64,000 bases of DNA from Ilex aquifolium (lineage: Eukaryota; Streptophyta; Magnoliopsida; Aquifoliales; Aquifoliaceae). Position 1 is the stretch's first letter, and every line of letters starts with the position of its first letter. Location: assembly GCA_951799425.1 (NCBI GenBank), contig OX637399.1, positions 33,081,701-33,145,700 on the forward strand, given 5' to 3'. Both the position numbers and the translations under genes were made by a program. The notes below the pieces were generated by a model. That model was given only the letters and a program-made list of their open reading frames with translations. It was not told the origin of the DNA and did no database searches. Positions 50,601 through 64,000 of the stretch are shown piece by piece.

Positions 50601-52466
50601 ATGAATATTTAACCACTTTTGTGCTTCTTACCTTCAACTTCTTTTAATCCACTCTTCCCCCCCCTTCCCCTTTTTTTTTTCTTTCTTCCCTCTTTTCCTT
50701 CCAGTCGGTATCAGCCTTTGCACCTATTGCCAATCCTATTAACTGCCCCTGGGGCCAGAAGGCTTTCAGAAACTATTTGGGCGAAAATAAAGCTGATTGG
50801 GAGGTATGATCTAGGTGGTTAAGCTTTTTTCTACAGCATTTTTGAATGCTTGTAATCAAAATTTTGGAGTCATGCACATGCAGGAGTATGATGCCACTTG
50901 CCTGGTAACGAAGGTCTATAATGTTCCCACTACCATATTAATTGATCAGGTATGGGATCAATATCTGCCATTTTTATAGTGTTAACATGACTTAGTTTTT
51001 TTTTGGTTTGAAATTAGCTATGATAGATAGAATAGGTACCAATTTTTGCTTTCTTATCATGGTTCTCCATGTGAAGAGTAGCACTATGGCTGCTTAAGTA
51101 TTCTCAGACATAAAGATCCCGTGATATATAAGGTAGATGATGTTGGTATCTGCTTTGATTTTGCATGTCTGATCTTGGCATTAGGAGAAAATTTTACCAA
51201 CTTAGAAATTCAAATAAGTACTAGGAAAGGTCATGACTGAATAGAAGACATGGATAGATATTCATAAATGCATATGTGATGTCTTCTCAGTCATATTGAT
51301 ATTCGTTGTAGCTCCTAGTTTGTGTATTGCTTGGGTACTCGGGTATTCCTTGTAGCTCCCACACACACACTTAAACACAACAGAAAAATGAACTAACAGG
51401 AGGGAGGACGAGAAAACTTGCAGAAGCGGCAAGTCAGATAGAACAGACGTGGAACTTGGGGGGTAGTTATTGATGTGCAAATTATGTGAATCAATGAATT
51501 TATCATTTTGGGATGCTTGTGGCAGTCTTGGAAGGAAGGGGTATATTGGCGCGGATAATTCTTGAATTGAACTAGTAATTCAATAATTATCACCAGAATG
51601 TGTACTCTCGTTCCTTAAAGGGTGGATTGCCATTGACCCTCCAAATAGAAAGAAAAATAGTTTCATAGCCTTAAAAACTGAAGTGTAGCTTGGCCTGGAA
51701 AGGAATTATTTAGTCAATAATCCAGGTGATGTTGCATTCTCGTTCCTCTAAGCTCAGATTGTCATTGATGCTTAGCAGTGGAATTGAAATTGTTTCATGG
51801 CTTGAGCTAACAATTAACTCCTTACTACTGTTAAGGATAGAGAATGAGAACATTAGTACAAATTCAAAGAATGAATTGCAACACTATAGAATCACATAAA
51901 ACCATCTTTGAAGAGTAACCCAAACAGATGAAACGATTGGTACACCGAACGTATAGAACACCTAACTCGTGTCAAGGACAGTTTTTCTACAAGAAGACAT
52001 GATTCTTGTGATTAATTCTTAAAAAAGGAGAAGATACTATTGCATGATGCAATTCTTCTAAGGGAGAACATGATTCGCGTGTAACAAAAACTATAACCTA
52101 AATAAAACATGATTCTGGTGTGAAATGGACCAATTCTAAGAGAAGTGATTGTGGTATCAACCGGTCTAAACTTTAAAGAAAAACGCAATTCTGCTGTGAA
52201 ACTCAATAATTCTAAGAAGCAGCTTAAATTTTTAGGATGTACAAATATGTTCGATTACTCTCTAATCCACTGTTGTATCTGTGCAGGGAGATGCAGACAC
52301 TTTTTTTCAAGAACAACTGCAGCCTCACAAGTTTGAGGAAGCATGCAAGAAGGCCAATGTTCCTCTCCTCTTGCGATATCGGCCTGGTTATGATCACTCA
52401 TACTTTTTTATCTCCACCTTCATCGATGATCACATCCGTCACCATGCTCAAGCCATAAACCTCTGA
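44643..52466 (+). CDS. SFGH: S-formylglutathione hydrolase (284 aa)
   Basis: Cytosolic serine esterase that hydrolyses S-formylglutathione to formate and glutathione, the second step of glutathione-dependent formaldehyde removal. Seven exons: 44643-44789, 46341-46458, 48250-48297, 50205-50401, 50705-50803, 50884-50949 and 52287-52466, all in phase. Start [20 protein letters not shown]. The nucleophile motif GHSMGGH gives Ser152. Asp229 lies in GDADTFF and His262 in YDHSYFF; together they form the catalytic triad. Cys59 in GLACTDENF is the redox-sensitive cysteine known in the family. Length equals the 284-aa Arabidopsis enzyme (At2g41530). One exon is only 48 nt. Introns 1-3 are 1.5-1.9 kb with no recognised genes. 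Converges with INO80. Confidence 0.97.
47651..47684. repeat. Perfect 12-bp hairpin in SFGH intron 2
   Basis: catcgagatgag and ctcatctcgatg with a 10-base gtaatttaat loop. The flank weakly resembles copia RNase H (KLLCDN), too short to assign. Confidence 0.7.
51970..52215. repeat. Degenerate repeat in SFGH intron 6
   Basis: The words acatgattct.gtgtgaaa and aattctaag recur about four times in 240 bp with irregular spacing. Possibly a decayed MITE; no clear ends. Confidence 0.5.
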
Positions 52467-53717
52467 TTCCTCAACCTCATCGTGTGTTTTGTGAATCTCG
52501 AACACTTCTACTCTACCAACAGTATGTCGCTTTTTAATCTACAACAATGGATAGAGAATATGTAAACTTGTAAAACATGGTGGTGCTTGCGCAATGTATC
52601 TTTTAGGTGTGGTGCTAATAACGTCTGTTGGAGGCTATAAGTTTTGAAGCTGTCTTAACGTTTGCCTAAAATGTCATACCAAAATGAAAATAATATTAAA
52701 AATAAGATGTTAATCTTTTTATTTATATTAAAAATAAAAAAAAAATCGAGTTTTTTCTTGTTGTAATGTCTCTACGTGGATCAAGCCATTTTCCAATCCA
52801 TTTTCAGATAAAATTAAAGCAAAAAACTGAGTATATAGTTACCACTAAATAGAAATTAGTGTAAATTTCATACGGGTCCCTTGACATTTGATAAAATTAT
52901 ATAGCCATCCCCAACAATTCAGAAATTACACCTAAGACCCCTTGGTATTTGTAACTTGGTAATCGCTGCAATTTGGGATGTTCCTTTGGGGAGAATTCCG
53001 TTATATTAACTTGGTAGTAGCTGCAATTTGGGATCCAACTTTCTGGATTTCACACCATTGACAGAGCTTGAAAACCAGATGCAGTCTGAACCCTTACAAC
53101 TTGGTTTTATTCGTTGGAAAGAGAGAGAATATATTAGCTTACATTGGTCTCTAAATTCATGCTCGTTGAGATCTCTAGGCAGTACACAATGCATGTTTGC
53201 AGATGCTGCAATGGCCAAGTCGAGTACGAAAACATACGCCCAACCGAGAAAATATACAAGAAAATTGCTAGCACTGCTCAGGAGTCGGGACACTTGGTTC
53301 TTGCCTTCACTTGCCATTGCATGACCCATGTTCTTTTAACTTCTGTCCAGAGAGTTACACGCTTCAGAACTCAGCACACGCTCTCTACCCGAAAACTTTC
53401 AATGCAGCTTGAGGCTGTTTACAAGATCTTTCATCTATAATCCCTACTATACATGCTAAAATCTGCCCAGTGTAGTGACCAAATTAAACCTGGCAATGAA
53501 GTACTAAAAAATAATCTGTACAACACTATCATACAGCCCTGCTCGCTCTACCTCGGTCTGCTACAGCATCCCAGCCAAAAAAAGACCACATAGGTTCTGC
53601 TGTTGTGTCCAACGATGTGAGTTTCTGCTGTCCATTGAAGAAAGGCTCAAGCTGAATCTAATCAGCCTAGAAATTTCACATTTCCTAGTATGACCCGATT
53701 GCCACGTTACTATGCCT
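52467..53717. other. Convergent intergenic region between SFGH and INO80
   Basis: Holds the 3' UTRs of both genes. A short direct repeat acttggta.t.gctgcaatttgggat occurs near 52953 and 53010. A coding-like segment follows at 53144-53338. Confidence 0.55.
53144..53338 (+). pseudogene. Coding-like gene fragment with Cys motif, unrecognised
   Basis: The + strand frame reads KFMLVEISRQYTMHVCRCCN, then GQVEYENIRPTEKIYKKIAS and LVLAFTCHCM, with natural amino-acid composition and a CRCC...CHC pattern. It has no clear start codon or splice sites and stands alone. The minus strand is also open for 107 codons (53006-53329), so the true strand is not settled. Most likely an exon remnant of an unknown gene. 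Confidence 0.3.
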
Positions 53718-62861
<9,144 letters not shown>

Positions 62862-64000
62862 CTGGTAAGTAAAAGTTAGAGTTGATCAGTAAATTAGAAG
62901 GATGAGAAATGAAATTTTTTTAAATGCTTATATTGGTAACCAGAAGAAAACGATGGCAAGAGATTTCTTTTTCTTTTATAGAACTTCCTAGCCAAGTGTC
63001 AAAAAATGCAACCCAAGAAGCAAAAAAAAAAAGAGAATTGCTTTTCTCTAAACATCATAGATAACAGAAAAGTAGCTTCCTAATTCAGAGTGCCTCAGAA
63101 CTCAGAAGATGTAATGGTGTTTAAGGAGCAGTAATTTCCCTAACTACAATATAGCATCTTCTTGAGAAAACTGCCATGTCTAACAAAGATTCAGCCAAAA
63201 CAATGCAGTTTGGTCAAAACACTAACAATGCAGTTTCCAAGCAGAATGGTGGTAGAATCAGAGCAGGTTACAGACCTTGAGTATGCTAATTTTTAGACAA
63301 TCTCATTGTCTTAACCGCCCTTTTTTTCAGGTCCTTTTAGAGCCCACTTTAACTCATACACCTAAATTTTAACCTAGCCACACACCGCATCTAATTTGCT
63401 GCAGTTGTTGAGTAGAAGGAAAGGTTTATCATCCAAGGATCAACGTTAATGACAGACTTCAGGCTGCAATTTACTCTTACTTGAACTTTTATTGCCCTCT
63501 TGGAACTAAACATTTACTCACAGAAGCCATTTCTCAAACAGGGCTTTTTTCTTCTTGTTTTTTTAGGTGTCCTAAGCAATGCTCACTTCCTCCAGATGTG
63601 AGATGAGAGTAAACCTCTTTATATACCAAGTGTTTGACAGCTACGATCGCTAGGAAAGAAGAAATTGACCCTCAGACCTTAGGGCTCATTTCAAGAGCCT
63701 CATAACAACTCAGCTGAACCAAAGCTGGTCATAATTAATTACTCCCACGGGTACTATGAGTGTTGGTATCAATGCTTAAAAAGATTCACCTACTATTCTG
63801 AATTCATTTATAGATGTTTCATGAACTTTTTACTACCTAGTGTTTTCTTTTTATCGTAATAACCATATGAATGGAAACTAAGTACAAGCTAAAAATTAAC
63901 AATCTTACACTCACTATGGCTCCATGCTCTTGTCACTAGTGACTTAGGTGAAACATATTTCATCTCCATCAAATATGGAAACCCATGACCATGTCACTCA
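62862..64000 (-). other. INO80 intron to the window end
   Basis: No exon matching the missing Walker A or preceding lobe-1 segments was found in these 1.1 kb. AT-rich, no element ends seen. Confidence 0.6.

Overview
The window is nuclear DNA of a eudicot plant. It is AT-rich, with short exons separated by long AT-rich GT-AG introns, and its protein sequences are closest in my memory to Arabidopsis families. Five host genes were reconstructed exon by exon, plus the 3' half of a sixth. Accessory DNA (a Harbinger transposon, two Helitrons, a hAT MITE, a tRNA-derived SINE family, copia fossils and an intron-dwelling TIR element) fills the space between and inside them. No rRNA, tRNA, CRISPR or organellar genes were seen.

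Layout. 1-3.3 kb: 3' half of a sucrose synthase gene (+). 3.3-16.1 kb: accessory block with a 5'-truncated SINE, an almost whole but inactivated PIF/Harbinger element (3650-7918, TTA target duplication), a pyrimidine-rich tract, a 971-bp Helitron, three more SINE copies, a duplicated 0.3-kb segment carrying a hAT MITE in one copy, and an older duplication. 16.1-24.5 kb: gene (+) for an 822-aa basic, low-complexity protein ending in a Rho-N/SAP-like motif. 26.2-30.7 kb: gene (-) for a 103-aa coiled-coil protein with a 3-kb first intron. 31.1-36.4 kb: a 2.07-kb Helitron with three stacked copies of its 5' end, then remains of Ty1/copia LTR elements. 36.5-43.2 kb: NAD-dependent glycerol-3-phosphate dehydrogenase (-). 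44.6-52.5 kb: S-formylglutathione hydrolase (+). 53.7 kb to beyond the window end: INO80 chromatin-remodelling ATPase (-), of which 13 exons (851 codons) are present.

The genes do not form an operon or one pathway; each is an ordinary plant housekeeping or metabolic gene. The order SFGH / GPDH / Rho-N protein matches my recollection of the contiguous Arabidopsis genes At2g41530, At2g41540 and At2g41550. INO80 is At3g57300, which lies in the duplicated partner of that chromosome 2 segment. This looks like a conserved block expanded by transposons.

I did not find a clearly new multi-gene system. The observations most worth a second look are: an exon-like, phase-0/phase-0, 183-nt coding segment lying antisense in an INO80 intron; a coding-like Cys-containing segment open on both strands between SFGH and INO80; a predicted C-terminal membrane tail on the sucrose synthase reached through a GC-AG intron; the Helitron with repeated 5' ends; and one non-autonomous transposon family found here only in introns of three different genes.
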